Shown: positions 52,542-61,527, counted from the first letter of the stretch. The stretch is DNA of 64,000 nt from Lysobacter alkalisoli (GCF_006547045.1 NZ_CP041242.1:1560001-1624000), one strand, 5' to 3'. The notes: generated from the sequence alone by a model not told the origin. Made by a program: numbers and translations.

Positions 52542-53237
52542 TCAGGGGGAGGGGTTTTTTCGGGCGTCCGCCTTGTCCGGCAGGTGCCGGCTCGGGTCGC
52601 TGAGTTCCAGTTCACGCAGCACCACCCCGGCCTGGGTACGGTTGCGCACGCCCAGCCGCTCGAAGATCGCCGACAGATGAGCCTTGACCGTGCGTTCCTG
52701 CACGTCCAGGCGGTCGGCGATCTGCTTGTTGAGCAGGCCCTGCGCGACCAGGGTCAACACCCGGAACTGTTGCGGCGACAGGCTGGCGAGGCGGGCGGCG
52801 AGGTCGGCGTCGGCGCGCGCGCTTTCGGTGCGGGCGACGGCGGCGCGCAACGCGGGCGGCAGCCATTGTTCGCAGGCGAGCACTGCGCGGATTGCGTCGC
52901 GCAGTTCGTCCAGGCCGGCGCTCTTGGGCAGGTAGCCGGCGGCGCCGTGGTCGAGCGCGCGGCGGACCACCCGCGGGTCGTCGTTGGCCGAGACCACCAC
53001 CACCGCCACGCCCGGGTGCTGGGCGCGGATCGCCGCCAGTCCGGCCAGGCCATGGTTGCCGGGCATGTGCAGGTCGAGCAGGACCAGGTCGGTGTCGGGT
53101 GCGTCGTCGAGCGCTGCCAGCACCGCCTCCAGCGTATCGGCCTCGCGGACCGTGGCGTCGGGCACGGCGTCGGCCGCGGCCTGGCGCAAAGCGGCGCGGA
53201 ACAGTGGGTGGTCGTCGGCGATGAGCAGATTCGACAT
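52542..53237 (-). CDS. LuxR/NarL-type response regulator
   Basis: The 231-residue two-domain regulator has a receiver (about 3-120) with acidic pair LLIADDHPLFR, phospho-acceptor Asp in LVLLDLHMPGNHG and Lys in GYLPKSAG. A C-terminal LuxR HTH follows (about 150-215: LSPQQFRVLTLVAQGLLNKQ, IADRLDVQERTVKAHLSAIF). The start is ATG 53237. It is convergent with the autotransporter gene. The hybrid kinase at 36007 is a plausible partner, as such kinases and NarL-type regulators often sit together. Confidence 0.92.
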   Translation of the reverse strand: MSNLLIADDHPLFRAALRQAAADAVPDATVREADTLEAVLAALDDAPDTDLVLLDLHMPGNHGLAGLAAIRAQHPGVAVVVVSANDDPRVVRRALDHGAAGYLPKSAGLDELRDAIRAVLACEQWLPPALRAAVARTESARADADLAARLASLSPQQFRVLTLVAQGLLNKQIADRLDVQERTVKAHLSAIFERLGVRNRTQAGVVLRELELSDPSRHLPDKADARKNPSP

Positions 53238-53352
53238 CGGGGCAGGCTCGGTAGCGGTGCCAGCCTATCAGGCAGGCACGGAAATCGTGCGGTGCGGACG
53301 GTCGTACCAACGTACGATGGGCCGGACGGCGGGTCTTGCTAGGCTGTGGGGC

Positions 53353-55176
53353 ATGAATACGCCAACACTCGCCCTTGTCGCCCGGGCTTCGGGCCTGGCC
53401 GCGGCATTGACGCTGGTCGCGTGCACCACCAGCACGCGATCTTCCGACCAGGAGATGTCGATGGCGGCCATCACCACTGCATTCAGCGCCGAACTTGAGA
53501 CCTTCCATCACGACGACGACGACCTGCTGACCGCCGGCCTCGGCCTCGACGGCCTGCGCGTGATGGCACCGCCGGCCTTCGCCGATGCCGCTCGTCCTAC
53601 ACTCTCTGAACTGCGTCGCCGTGCGATCTGGAGCAACTGGCGTGGCATCGCCGATCTCGTCCCTGGCGGCGGTTACGGCGACCTGTATGGCAGCACGGCC
53701 GATGTGCCCGGACGCGAGTTCAGCGCCTTCGCGCGGATCGATGGAGCGCGCCAGCCGCACCGGCTGCTGGTGCAGGTCCCCGATGATTTCGATACCGGCA
53801 AGCGTTGCGTGGTGGTGACGGCTTCATCGGGCTCGCGCGGCATCTATGGCGCGATCGCGGTGGCGGGCGCCTGGGGCCTGCCGAAGGGATGCGCGGTCGC
53901 CTACACGGACAAGGGCGCGGGTACCGATTATTTCGATCTCGATGCGGGGAAGGGCATTGCGGCCGACGGCACCGTTGCCACGGCAGGCGAGGCCGCACTC
54001 GCGTTCGCACCCGACGCCCCGGCCGGTGAGGCGACGGCGCGCGGCGTTGCGGTCAAGCATGCCCACTCGCAGGACAACCCCGAGGCCGACTGGGGTCTCC
54101 ATGTACGGCAGGCGGCCGAGTTCGCCCTGCACGCACTGGACAAAGCGCGTCCGGGTGAGGCGCCGTTTACTTTCGACAACACCCGGATCATCGCAGTCGG
54201 CATTTCCAATGGTGGCGGTGCGGTCCTTCGTGCCGCCGAGCTGGAGGGGGACTGGCTCGATGCAGTCGTCGCGGGCGAGCCGAACATCGACGCCGAAGGT
54301 GGCCGCAGCCTGTACGACTACACCACCGAGGCCGCACTGCTGATGCCGTGCGCGCTGCTCGACCAGACGCTGGCGCCACTGCCGGCGGCAGCGGGTTCGG
54401 CGGCGTCACTGGGGCGTTGTAGCCGACTGCGCATGGCGGGCCTGGTCGAGGGAGACGATGCCGCTGCGTGGGTCGTCGATGCCCACCGCCGGCTCAATGC
54501 CAGCGGCTGGAGCGACGAGGCGTTGAAGGCCGGGGCGTTGTCGTCCGGCTTCGACCTGTGGCGTGCGATCGCGGTCACCTACGCGTCCGCGTATGGCCGT
54601 TACGGCGTCGGCCAGCATCCCTGCGGCTTCGGTTTCGCCGTGCTCAACGAGCCTTTCTCACCGCGTGCTTCCTCCGATGCCGAACGCGCAACCTGGTGGG
54701 CCGACGGCAGCGGCATCCCGCCCGGTGCCGGGGTCGGCATCGTCGAAATGCCGACGGCCGTGCCGGATCCGACCTTCGGCGGCCTGCAATGCCTGCGTGC
54801 GCTATGGACCGGCGAAGGAGACGCCGCTCACCGCGTCCGCGCAGGCGTGGCCGAAGTCCGCGCCGCGCCGCCGCGTGCGGGCCTGCCGGTGGTCGTGGTC
54901 CACGGCACCGACGACGGCCTGGTGCCGATGGCTTTCAGCAGCCAGCCCTATGTGGCGATGGCGAAAGCGGCCGGCCGCGACGTGCGTTTCTGGCAGGTCC
55001 GCAATGCCCAGCACTTCGATGCCTTCCTCGGTCTGCCGGACTACGCCGCCCGCTACCTGCCGCTGCTGCCTTACGTGTACGAGGCGCTGGACCGGGTCGA
55101 AGCCCATCTGGACAATGGCGCGCCACTGCCGGCCGATGCGGTGATCGAAACCACGCCGCGTGGGGGCAGCCGTTGA
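53353..55176 (+). CDS. 3-hydroxybutyrate oligomer hydrolase (lipoprotein)
   Basis: Splits short 3-hydroxybutyrate oligomers to monomers. The 607-residue protein has a lipobox (ALTLVAC). It shows the family block around the nucleophile Ser in IAVGISNGGGAVLRAAELEG and a late VVVHGTDDGLVPMAFSSQPY region likely carrying the catalytic Asp, with a His in VRNAQHFDAFLG. Start ATG 53353, weak ribosome site. The lipid anchor suggests action on extracellular or periplasmic oligomers, not only stored PHB. Followed by PHA genes about 1.1 kb downstream. Confidence 0.88.
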   Translation: MNTPTLALVARASGLAAALTLVACTTSTRSSDQEMSMAAITTAFSAELETFHHDDDDLLTAGLGLDGLRVMAPPAFADAARPTLSELRRRAIWSNWRGIADLVPGGGYGDLYGSTADVPGREFSAFARIDGARQPHRLLVQVPDDFDTGKRCVVVTASSGSRGIYGAIAVAGAWGLPKGCAVAYTDKGAGTDYFDLDAGKGIAADGTVATAGEAALAFAPDAPAGEATARGVAVKHAHSQDNPEADWGLHVRQAAEFALHALDKARPGEAPFTFDNTRIIAVGISNGGGAVLRAAELEGDWLDAVVAGEPNIDAEGGRSLYDYTTEAALLMPCALLDQTLAPLPAAAGSAASLGRCSRLRMAGLVEGDDAAAWVVDAHRRLNASGWSDEALKAGALSSGFDLWRAIAVTYASAYGRYGVGQHPCGFGFAVLNEPFSPRASSDAERATWWADGSGIPPGAGVGIVEMPTAVPDPTFGGLQCLRALWTGEGDAAHRVRAGVAEVRAAPPRAGLPVVVVHGTDDGLVPMAFSSQPYVAMAKAAGRDVRFWQVRNAQHFDAFLGLPDYAARYLPLLPYVYEALDRVEAHLDNGAPLPADAVIETTPRGGSR

Positions 55177-55230
55177 CTGCCGGCCATCTGGCGATTCCGT
55201 GATAACTCCTCGCGGTCATCCACGGCGGAA

Positions 55231-55530
55231 AAAAGGTTCTTCTCCCTAGTGAGGGGGAGTTCGCTTTCAGCGAAGGCGTGGACACTGCCGTTTGTGTTCG
55301 ATCGCCGGTTCTCGCCGCGACCTGGCTGTCCCGACGCGACCTGCCGGCCTTGACGGCGAATGTCCCCCGGCCGCCGCCCGTGGCGGCGGCCTCCTCCTTG
55401 ATTTCGCCGTCAAGACCGGCAGATCCCGTCGGATCGCGCGGTTACGCTGGAACGCGAAGGCGGTCATCCTCGGGATTCGGCTCTTGGGACCATCGGTCAT
55501 GCCGGAACGCCGGGGGCGAAGAAGCGAAAA
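55231..55530. repeat. Dispersed repeat, copy 2, with hairpin at 55340-55422
   Basis: Matches copy 1 (6951-7220) with many substitutions outside the centre. The core TGTCCCCCGGCCGCCGC to GGCCTCCTCCTTGAT and the left arm are identical. The right arm has one change (AAGACC versus AAGGCC). It occupies most of the 425 bp gap between the hydrolase gene and pssA. It may end the upstream transcript. No gene is supported here. Confidence 0.8.
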
Positions 55531-55601
55531 ATGGGGCGATGCAGTTGCCTCCCGCTCATCGCCTTGGCACGCTGGCGCTCCTTCCACCCGCAGGGCAGAC
55601 C

Positions 55602-56234
55602 ATGTCCGATCCGCGTCCCAGACCGCGCCACTTCTCGATGCTGCGCGAGTTCCACCTCGCCGACTGGTTCACTCTTGGCAATGCGGTCTGCGGCACCGGC
55701 GCGGTTTTCGCTGCGATGCGCTACCTGCAGAGCAACGAGCTGCGCGACCTGATGGTGGGGATGGCGCTGATCCCGCTGGCCTTCATCTTCGACGCACTCG
55801 ACGGTCGCATTGCGCGCTGGCGCAAATCGTCCTCCACCCTCGGCCGCGAACTCGACTCGCTGGCGGACGTGATTTCCTTCGGTGTCGCCCCCGTCGCGCT
55901 GGCCTGGGCCTGCGGCCTGCAGGGTGGCTGGGACTGGCTGGTGCTGAGCTACTTCGTCGGCTGCGGGGTCAGCCGGCTGGCCCGCTACAACGTCACCGCC
56001 GAGCAGCTTGCCGGCGATGACGACAAGGTCAGCCATTTCGAGGGGACCCCGATCCCGACCAGCCTGGTGCTGGTGATCGTGCTTGCGGTGGCAGCCTGGC
56101 AGGGGGCGACCGGTCCGGATATCTGGTTCGGTTCGATCCAGCTTGGCCCGTGGCAACTGCATCCCTTGGTGCTGATGTTCGCCGTGTCCGGCTCGCTGAT
56201 GATCAGCAAGACCCTGCGCATCCCCAAGCCTTGA
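55602..56234 (+). CDS. pssA: CDP-diacylglycerol-serine O-phosphatidyltransferase
   Basis: Makes phosphatidylserine in the inner membrane. The 210-residue protein has the CDP-alcohol phosphotransferase motif FDALDGRIARWRKSSSTLG followed by RELDSLAD, matching D-x2-DG-x2-AR-x8-G-x3-D-x3-D. Several membrane helices. ATG 55602 has AGGGC upstream. The frame is open further upstream into the repeat, but those residues have no family match. Confidence 0.9.
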   Translation: MSDPRPRPRHFSMLREFHLADWFTLGNAVCGTGAVFAAMRYLQSNELRDLMVGMALIPLAFIFDALDGRIARWRKSSSTLGRELDSLADVISFGVAPVALAWACGLQGGWDWLVLSYFVGCGVSRLARYNVTAEQLAGDDDKVSHFEGTPIPTSLVLVIVLAVAAWQGATGPDIWFGSIQLGPWQLHPLVLMFAVSGSLMISKTLRIPKP

Positions 56235-56285
56235 GCACGTCGATTGAACATGCCATTGCTATGATCGGCCGGAGAAGGAGGGATC

Positions 56286-57338
56286 ATGGCAAACAACCCG
56301 TTCGGCGGTGACTTCGAGTCGCTCGCGCGGCAGTACTGGAACCAGTGGGGCGAGATGATGCGTGCCGGCGCCGCGCCCGGGCCGTTCGCGGCACCGTCCG
56401 CATCCGCTACGCCGGAGATGCCCGGCTGGGACGAAGCGATCAATTGGTGGTCCCGGCTCGCCGCAGGCGGCGGCCAGTCCGACGTCAACGCCGCGGTCGG
56501 TCGTTTCGACCGCCAGGCACGCGACTGGTTCGGCCGCATCCAGCAACTCGCCGCCGGATTTGCCGGTCAGAACCCGGCCGTATCCGAGGTCGTCGAGGCC
56601 TGGAAGAAGATGCTTGGGGGTGGCAACGCCAATCCGTTCGACGATGTGTTCGCCGGCATGGGCGGGCACGGGCTGCAAGGCTTCGACCAATGGTTGCAGC
56701 AGGCTGCGCCGTTCATTTCCGCCCTGCAGGGCGAGGGGCGCAGCTGGCTCGGCATGCCTGCGTTCGGTTTCGCCCGCGAGCATCAGGAGCGTTGGCAGCG
56801 CATCGCCCAGCTCCACATCGACTACCAGCAGCGCAGCCAGGCCTGCCAGACGCTGATGTCCGAGGCCAGCCAGCGTGCCTTCGCACATTTCGAACGCAGG
56901 CTGGAGGAACACGCCGAGCCCGGCCGCCAACTGACGTCCGCACGCGCGCTGTTCGACCTCTGGATCGATGCAGCCGAGGACGCCTACGCCGAAGTGGCGA
57001 TGTCGCCGCGCTACCGCGAGGACTTCGGCGAGATGGTCAACGCGCAGATGCGCCTTCGCGCGGCCCTGCAACACGAGGTGGAACTGACAGCCGGCCTGTT
57101 CGGCATGCCTTCGCGCACCGAGATCGACTCCGCCCATCGCAAGATCGTCGAGCTGGAGCGCGAGTTGCGGCGCCTGCGTGAGCGAATCGGGCAGGTGGCC
57201 TCGGAACAGGCTTCAGAAAAGCCGGCTTCAGAAAAGCCGGCCCCGGAAAAGCCGGCTGCGAAGAAAGCCCGGGCAAAGAAGGTTGCGACGAAGAAGGCTG
57301 CGACGAAGAAGGCCGCCGCGAAGAAGGGGGCTCGCTGA
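56286..57338 (+). CDS. phaE: Class III PHA synthase subunit PhaE with Lys/Ala-rich tail
   Basis: Partner subunit needed for PhaC activity in class III polyhydroxyalkanoate synthases. The 350-residue protein starts at ATG 56286 after AGGAGGG. Family-like parts include GLQGFDQWLQQAAPF, DLWIDAAEDAYAEV and SPRYREDFGEMVNAQMRLR. A coiled coil near 285-303 (RKIVELERELRRLRERI) follows. The last 40 residues are three (S/P)EKPA repeats and then KKA-type repeats (KKVATKKAATKKAAAKKGAR), like histone H1 or AlgP tails. PhaM of Ralstonia uses a similar PAKKA tail to bind DNA, so this PhaE may link granules to the nucleoid; that is inference. Confidence 0.9.
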   Translation: MANNPFGGDFESLARQYWNQWGEMMRAGAAPGPFAAPSASATPEMPGWDEAINWWSRLAAGGGQSDVNAAVGRFDRQARDWFGRIQQLAAGFAGQNPAVSEVVEAWKKMLGGGNANPFDDVFAGMGGHGLQGFDQWLQQAAPFISALQGEGRSWLGMPAFGFAREHQERWQRIAQLHIDYQQRSQACQTLMSEASQRAFAHFERRLEEHAEPGRQLTSARALFDLWIDAAEDAYAEVAMSPRYREDFGEMVNAQMRLRAALQHEVELTAGLFGMPSRTEIDSAHRKIVELERELRRLRERIGQVASEQASEKPASEKPAPEKPAAKKARAKKVATKKAATKKAAAKKGAR

Positions 57339-57339
57339 C

Positions 57340-58419
57340 ATGGGTCGCATCGATATCAACGCGCCACTCAAGTTCACCGCCGAGTCGCTGGCCAAGGAGG
57401 CGATGGCGCTGCAGACCAAACTGCGCGCCGGACTGGAAACCCTGCGCCAGGTCGAGGACGTCAACTACGGTGCGACCTCGAAGGAGGAGGTCTGGCGCGA
57501 CGGCCGGGTGGTGTTGTACCGCTTCCGTGGCGAGCGCGAACCGACCTCGCAAGTGCCGCTGCTGATCGCCTATGCACTGGTCAATCGGCCGTACATGACC
57601 GACCTGCAGACCGACAAATCGATCGTGCGCGGCCTGCTCGAACGCGGCGAGGACGTCTACATCCTCGACTGGGGCTATCCGGATCGTTCCGACCGCTATC
57701 TGGAACTGGAGGATTACATCCAGCGCTTCCTCGGTGACGCGGTCGATCATCTGCGCGAATCCAGCGGGCAGGAGGCGATCAACCTGCTCGGCATCTGCCA
57801 GGGCGGCGCGTTCTCGTTGTGCTATGCCGCGTTGAATCCGGACAAGGTGCGCAATCTGGTCACCATGGTGACTCCGGTGGATTTCCATACCGACGACAAC
57901 ATGCTCTCGCACTGGACCCGCAACATCGATGTCGACCAGTTCGTCGAGACTGTCGGCAACGTTCCGGCCGATCTGATGAACTGGTGCTACCTCACCCTGA
58001 AGCCGTGGCGGCTGTTCGTGCAGAAGTACGTCGGACTGGTCGACATCCTCGACAACAAACAGGCGGTCGAGGACTTCCTGCGCATGGAGAAATGGATCTT
58101 CGATTCGCCCGACCTCGCCGGCGAGGCCTTCCGCCAGTTCATCAAGATGTTCTACCAGGGCAACGGCTTCGTGCGCGGCGACATCCGTATCGGCGACCGG
58201 CTGGTCGATCTGGCGCGCATCACCATGCCGGTATTCAACATCTTCGCCCAGCAGGACCACCTGGTTCCGCCCGCAGCCTCGCAGGCGCTCGGCGGTCTGG
58301 TCGGTACCGACGACTACACCGAGCACTCCTTCCGTGGCGGCCACATCGGCATCTATGTGTCCAGCCGTGCCCAGCGCGAGGTGCCGCAGAGCATCCACGA
58401 TTGGTTGCATGTTCGCTGA
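57340..58419 (+). CDS. phaC: Class III polyhydroxyalkanoate synthase subunit PhaC
   Basis: Polymerises 3-hydroxyacyl-CoA into PHA, usually short-chain. The 359-residue enzyme has the lipase-like box LLGICQGGAFS (catalytic Cys), Asp in FAQQDHLVPPAAS and His in FRGGHIGIYVS. The length and the PhaE partner mark class III. ATG 57340 begins 1 nt after the phaE stop, so the two are co-translated. No phaA/phaB is in the window. Confidence 0.95.
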   Translation: MGRIDINAPLKFTAESLAKEAMALQTKLRAGLETLRQVEDVNYGATSKEEVWRDGRVVLYRFRGEREPTSQVPLLIAYALVNRPYMTDLQTDKSIVRGLLERGEDVYILDWGYPDRSDRYLELEDYIQRFLGDAVDHLRESSGQEAINLLGICQGGAFSLCYAALNPDKVRNLVTMVTPVDFHTDDNMLSHWTRNIDVDQFVETVGNVPADLMNWCYLTLKPWRLFVQKYVGLVDILDNKQAVEDFLRMEKWIFDSPDLAGEAFRQFIKMFYQGNGFVRGDIRIGDRLVDLARITMPVFNIFAQQDHLVPPAASQALGGLVGTDDYTEHSFRGGHIGIYVSSRAQREVPQSIHDWLHVR

Positions 58420-58509
58420 CGGCGGGATGGACGCGGGGGCAGGCCACAACGCAGCCATCACGGCGGCTGGACAAGACTCGACCCATTACCGTTCCGGAGC
58501 ATTTCCGTC

Positions 58510-58713
58510 ATGAGCGAGACCTCGCGACCATTCACGCGATCACGTCATGACCGCATGATCGCGGGCGTTGTGGGCGGTATCGCGCACCGGTTCGGCTGGA
58601 ATGCGACCCTGCTGCGCATCCTCTACGTGATCGTCTCGATCGCATCCGCCGCCTTCCCGGGCATCATCGTGTACCTGATCCTGTGGCTGCTGATGCCGGA
58701 AGAAACCGACTGA
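58510..58713 (+). CDS. PspC-domain small membrane protein
   Basis: The 67-residue protein has the PspC signature DRMIAGVVGGIAHRFGWN and LLRILYVIVSIASAAFPGIIV, then WLLMPEETD. One or two membrane segments. Phage-shock-type proteins respond to membrane stress, but no pspA or pspF is nearby. GGAG lies 11 nt before the ATG. Confidence 0.85.
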   Translation: MSETSRPFTRSRHDRMIAGVVGGIAHRFGWNATLLRILYVIVSIASAAFPGIIVYLILWLLMPEETD

Positions 58714-59150
58714 GGCCCGACCTGCGCACGTTGTTGTTTGCGCTTGGGCTGGTCTGGACCCTGCCCAACAGCCTGGTCGGATTGTTGGCCGGCACCGTCG
58801 GCATCGCCTTCGGTGCGCGTGCCCGCCTGCGCCGGGATGAACGCGCTCTGGTCTTCCACGCCTGGCCATGGGGGCCGGGCGGGGCGATCACCTTCGGCAA
58901 CGTGATTCTGCACACCGGTGACGATCTCGATATCTCCTGCCTGACCTACGCCCATCGGGCCGGCCATTGCGAAGAGCCCGCGATCCGGCTCGGCGACCAC
59001 GAGCGCGCCCACGTCTACCAGTACATGGCGCTCGGCCCGTTGTTCCTGCCGCTGTACCTGCTCTGCGGCGGCATCAGCGTCCGCAACCGCTTCGAGCGCG
59101 CCGCCGACCGCTATGCCCTGACCGGCCGCGGCTGGTGGCCGTGGGCCTGA
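58683..59150 (+). CDS. Small membrane protein with HEXXH-like motif, unknown function
   Basis: I do not recognise this family. The 155-residue protein has an N-terminal hydrophobic segment (LLFALGLVWTLPNSLVGLLAG), a middle polar part and GDHERAHVYQYMALG followed by a second hydrophobic stretch (PLFLPLYLLCGGI). HERAH fits the HEXXH zinc-ligand pattern and is followed by a conserved-looking FERAADRYAL, where a Glu could be the third ligand. The start is uncertain: GTG 58683 would overlap pspC by 31 nt; TTG 58731 is an alternative. Downstream of pspC and probably co-transcribed. Confidence 0.7.
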   Translation: MAADAGRNRLRPDLRTLLFALGLVWTLPNSLVGLLAGTVGIAFGARARLRRDERALVFHAWPWGPGGAITFGNVILHTGDDLDISCLTYAHRAGHCEEPAIRLGDHERAHVYQYMALGPLFLPLYLLCGGISVRNRFERAADRYALTGRGWWPWA

Positions 59151-59221
59151 CCCTCCACCCGCAGGCGCGGCGTGAGCCGCGATCGTGCAGAAGCGGGAGT
59201 GAAAAGCGGCTCCCGCCACTG

Positions 59222-60016
59222 CTACCGGGTCGTGCCGATCACTTCCGATCCTTCCCCAAGCACCACGCCCTCCGGCCCGAACCGACGCTCGAAGAAAGTG
59301 ATGCATGCATCCTCCACCAGCACCACCGTGCTGCAGCGGGTGCCGTAGTGCTCGCCGATCACGAAGGCAGGCGAAAGCATCCGCTCCAGTTCCAGTCCGA
59401 CGCCTGTATCCGGCAGCTCCGCGTCCGGTGCCGGCGTGGTCTCGGCCAGCGCCGCCAGCAGTGGCGCCAGGCTGGCGATGTCGTCGCGCTCGCGATCCAT
59501 TGCCGCCGGCGTATCCAGCCATTCCTGCAGCGCCCGCGTCGCGTGCCCGCTCTTCGGCCAGGATGCATCGAAGGCGCCGTTCGACATCGCATGCAGTCCC
59601 GGCGCGACCGTCGCCCGCGTGAACGCCGGGTGGTTGCTGGCAAAACCCAACGTGTCGCCGTCCCAGGCCAACAGGTTGAAGCGGCCATGGTCCGGCGCCT
59701 CCGTGGCCAATGCGTCCAGCCAGTCGTCCGTCGACGCGGTGCTGTCGGCAAATCCGCGCACCAGCGCGCCGCGCGAGCGCGGTGCCGGTGACGCGGCCGG
59801 GCCGGCACGGACGTTGGTGACAGCCGCCAGTCGCCGCCGTGTCGACACCATCAGCCAGCCGCCACCCTGCACCAGGTCGCGGCCGCCGTAGACATCCGGC
59901 AACTCGGGATTCCAGCCTGCGGCGGCGGACGGCCGCTGGTGGAATTCATCGCGGTTGGCGATCAGCGCCAGCCGGTAGCGGGGGTGGGCCTTCCAGGCCA
60001 GGGCGATCAGGCACAT
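59222..60016 (-). CDS. NRDE-family protein (TANGO2-like)
   Basis: The 264-residue protein begins MCLIALAWKAHPRYRLALIA and has the NRDEFHQRPS motif that names the family, then GGRDLVQGGGWLMVSTRRRLAAVTNVR. The N-terminal Cys2 is conserved and may act as an Ntn-type nucleophile. The biochemical role is not established. Its start overlaps the stop of the aminopeptidase gene by 10 nt, so the two form an operon. Confidence 0.9.
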   Translation of the reverse strand: MCLIALAWKAHPRYRLALIANRDEFHQRPSAAAGWNPELPDVYGGRDLVQGGGWLMVSTRRRLAAVTNVRAGPAASPAPRSRGALVRGFADSTASTDDWLDALATEAPDHGRFNLLAWDGDTLGFASNHPAFTRATVAPGLHAMSNGAFDASWPKSGHATRALQEWLDTPAAMDRERDDIASLAPLLAALAETTPAPDAELPDTGVGLELERMLSPAFVIGEHYGTRCSTVVLVEDACITFFERRFGPEGVVLGEGSEVIGTTR

Positions 60017-61092
60017 GCGGGAATGGTAAGTGAGTTTTCCTCCGTCACTTCCTCCAGCACCTTGTCCCGCTCGGCCTTCGGCCGCCTCGCCAACGCCTCG
60101 ACCCCGGCGCGGAACGCCTCCCAGTCCCCATCCACCTGCCGGAACAACGCCTCGAACGCCGGCACCCAGCCGTCGTACAGCCCCAGCGGCACCAGTTTGG
60201 CGTTGTTGATCGGCTCCGAGACCCAGCGGTCGAAGCGTGGATCGTCGGGCCAGCGCGTCCGCCGGGCCTCGGCATGCCACGCGCGGAACGTTGCGATCGC
60301 CGCCTCGCGTTCGGTTCGCATCGCCTCGTGGGTAATCGGGCGCCGGTAGATCGAGGCCAGCGTTTCGCGCAGTTCCAGCGCACGCTCGGTGAAGGCCCGT
60401 TCGTGCGCGTCCCGTTCCCGGTCCGGCGGTGGCTCAGCACGCGTTTGTCGCCACTCCGCCAGGCCTTTCCGCGCGACAAAGGTCGCCAGCGATTCGTTGA
60501 AGGCGGTGTCGTCGCGCACGTACAGCCACTGGTGCGCCAACTCGTGGAACAGCAAGCCGATGGTGTCGTCGCTGTTCGTGCCGATCATGGTGCTCAGTAC
60601 CGGGTCGGCGAACCAGCCGAGGGTGGAATAGGCCTCCGCACCACCGATCCAGGTCTGGTAACCACGCGCCCGCAGCCGCTCGGCTTCCCGTTTCGCCTTG
60701 TCCGGGTCGAAATAGCCGCGATAGGCCACGCAGCCGGCGACCGGGAAGCAATGCGTCAATGCCTCCACCGAGAACTCCGGCGCGGCGAACACGTTCCAGG
60801 TTACGTAGGGCGCGTCCAGGGCGACATAGCGGGTATAGCTGCGGTTGCGCGGCAGCCCCAGCCGCTCGGAGGCGAACACGCGTGCCTCGCGCAGCTCGGC
60901 CAGCTGTGCGCGCAAGGCCGGCTCGGTAACCGGATCCGCGATCAGGAGCTCGATCGGCTCGCGCCTGGCCATCAGGGCCAGTTGCCCGTGGCTGACATGG
61001 GCGTAGTAGCCCAGCGTCCGGCAGCCGGCCAGCAGCAGGACCAGCATCGACAGGGTCAGCAAAGCGGTGGAGCGGGGCAGGCGTGGGAACAC
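60007..61092 (-). CDS. Putative zinc aminopeptidase lipoprotein
   Basis: The 361-residue protein has a lipobox (LVLLLAGC) and the zinc motif LLFHELAHQWLYV, followed by FNESLATFVARKGLAEW, which provides the third ligand Glu. It fits the family of bacterial predicted aminopeptidases of the DUF2265 type. Start GTG 61092. Upstream 61093-61382 (290 bp) holds only the tRNA promoter near its end. Confidence 0.85.
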   Translation of the reverse strand: MFPRLPRSTALLTLSMLVLLLAGCRTLGYYAHVSHGQLALMARREPIELLIADPVTEPALRAQLAELREARVFASERLGLPRNRSYTRYVALDAPYVTWNVFAAPEFSVEALTHCFPVAGCVAYRGYFDPDKAKREAERLRARGYQTWIGGAEAYSTLGWFADPVLSTMIGTNSDDTIGLLFHELAHQWLYVRDDTAFNESLATFVARKGLAEWRQTRAEPPPDRERDAHERAFTERALELRETLASIYRRPITHEAMRTEREAAIATFRAWHAEARRTRWPDDPRFDRWVSEPINNAKLVPLGLYDGWVPAFEALFRQVDGDWEAFRAGVEALARRPKAERDKVLEEVTEENSLTIPACA

Positions 61093-61343
61093 GGGCGTGA
61101 GGGCATCGGGTGACAGGCGGGATTTCTCGGGCCGACGGGCGGCACCTGTTCATTCACATCCATGTAACGACAGTCAGGGCGGAGCGGCATAGCATCATTC
61201 CACCGGACGGGATGGTGACAGGCAAGCACGACACACGCACAAGCCTGCGCAACTCGCCCGGCCAAGAAGGCCCGGCCGACCAAGCGACGGAGACTTGGAA
61301 GACCGGGTCTTCTCATTGCCCGACCTCCGGTGGCCCAAACACA

Positions 61344-61372
61344 TTCCCGTGCCGCATTCACTCGGCTATACT
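61344..61372 (+). promoter_or_regulatory. Promoter of tRNA-Leu
   Basis: -35 TTCCCG (61344-61349), 17 bp spacing, -10 TATACT (61367-61372); the tRNA starts 11 nt later. Confidence 0.65.
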
Positions 61373-61382
61373 GCCCGGCCGC

Positions 61383-61469
61383 GCCGGAGTGGCGGAATCG
61401 GTAGACGCAGCGGATTCAAAATCCGCCGCCCTTAAAAGCGTGTGGGTTCGAGTCCCACCTCCGGCACCA
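61383..61469 (+). tRNA. tRNA-Leu (anticodon CAA)
   Basis: Acceptor stem GCCGGAG pairs with CTCCGGC. The anticodon stem-loop is GCGGA-TTCAAAA-TCCGC with anticodon CAA, which reads UUG. A long class II variable arm follows. T-arm GTGGG-TTCGAGT-CCCAC; the 3' CCA is encoded. Own promoter upstream and terminator downstream. Confidence 0.97.
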
Positions 61470-61504
61470 TGTGCAGTAGCGGCAGAGTGCGTGCCGCAGA
61501 CAGG

Positions 61505-61527
61505 AAGCCCGCTTCGGCGGGTTTTTT
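61505..61527 (+). terminator. Intrinsic terminator of tRNA-Leu
   Basis: Stem AAGCCCGC / GCGGGTTT with loop TTCG and a run of six T. Confidence 0.85.
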
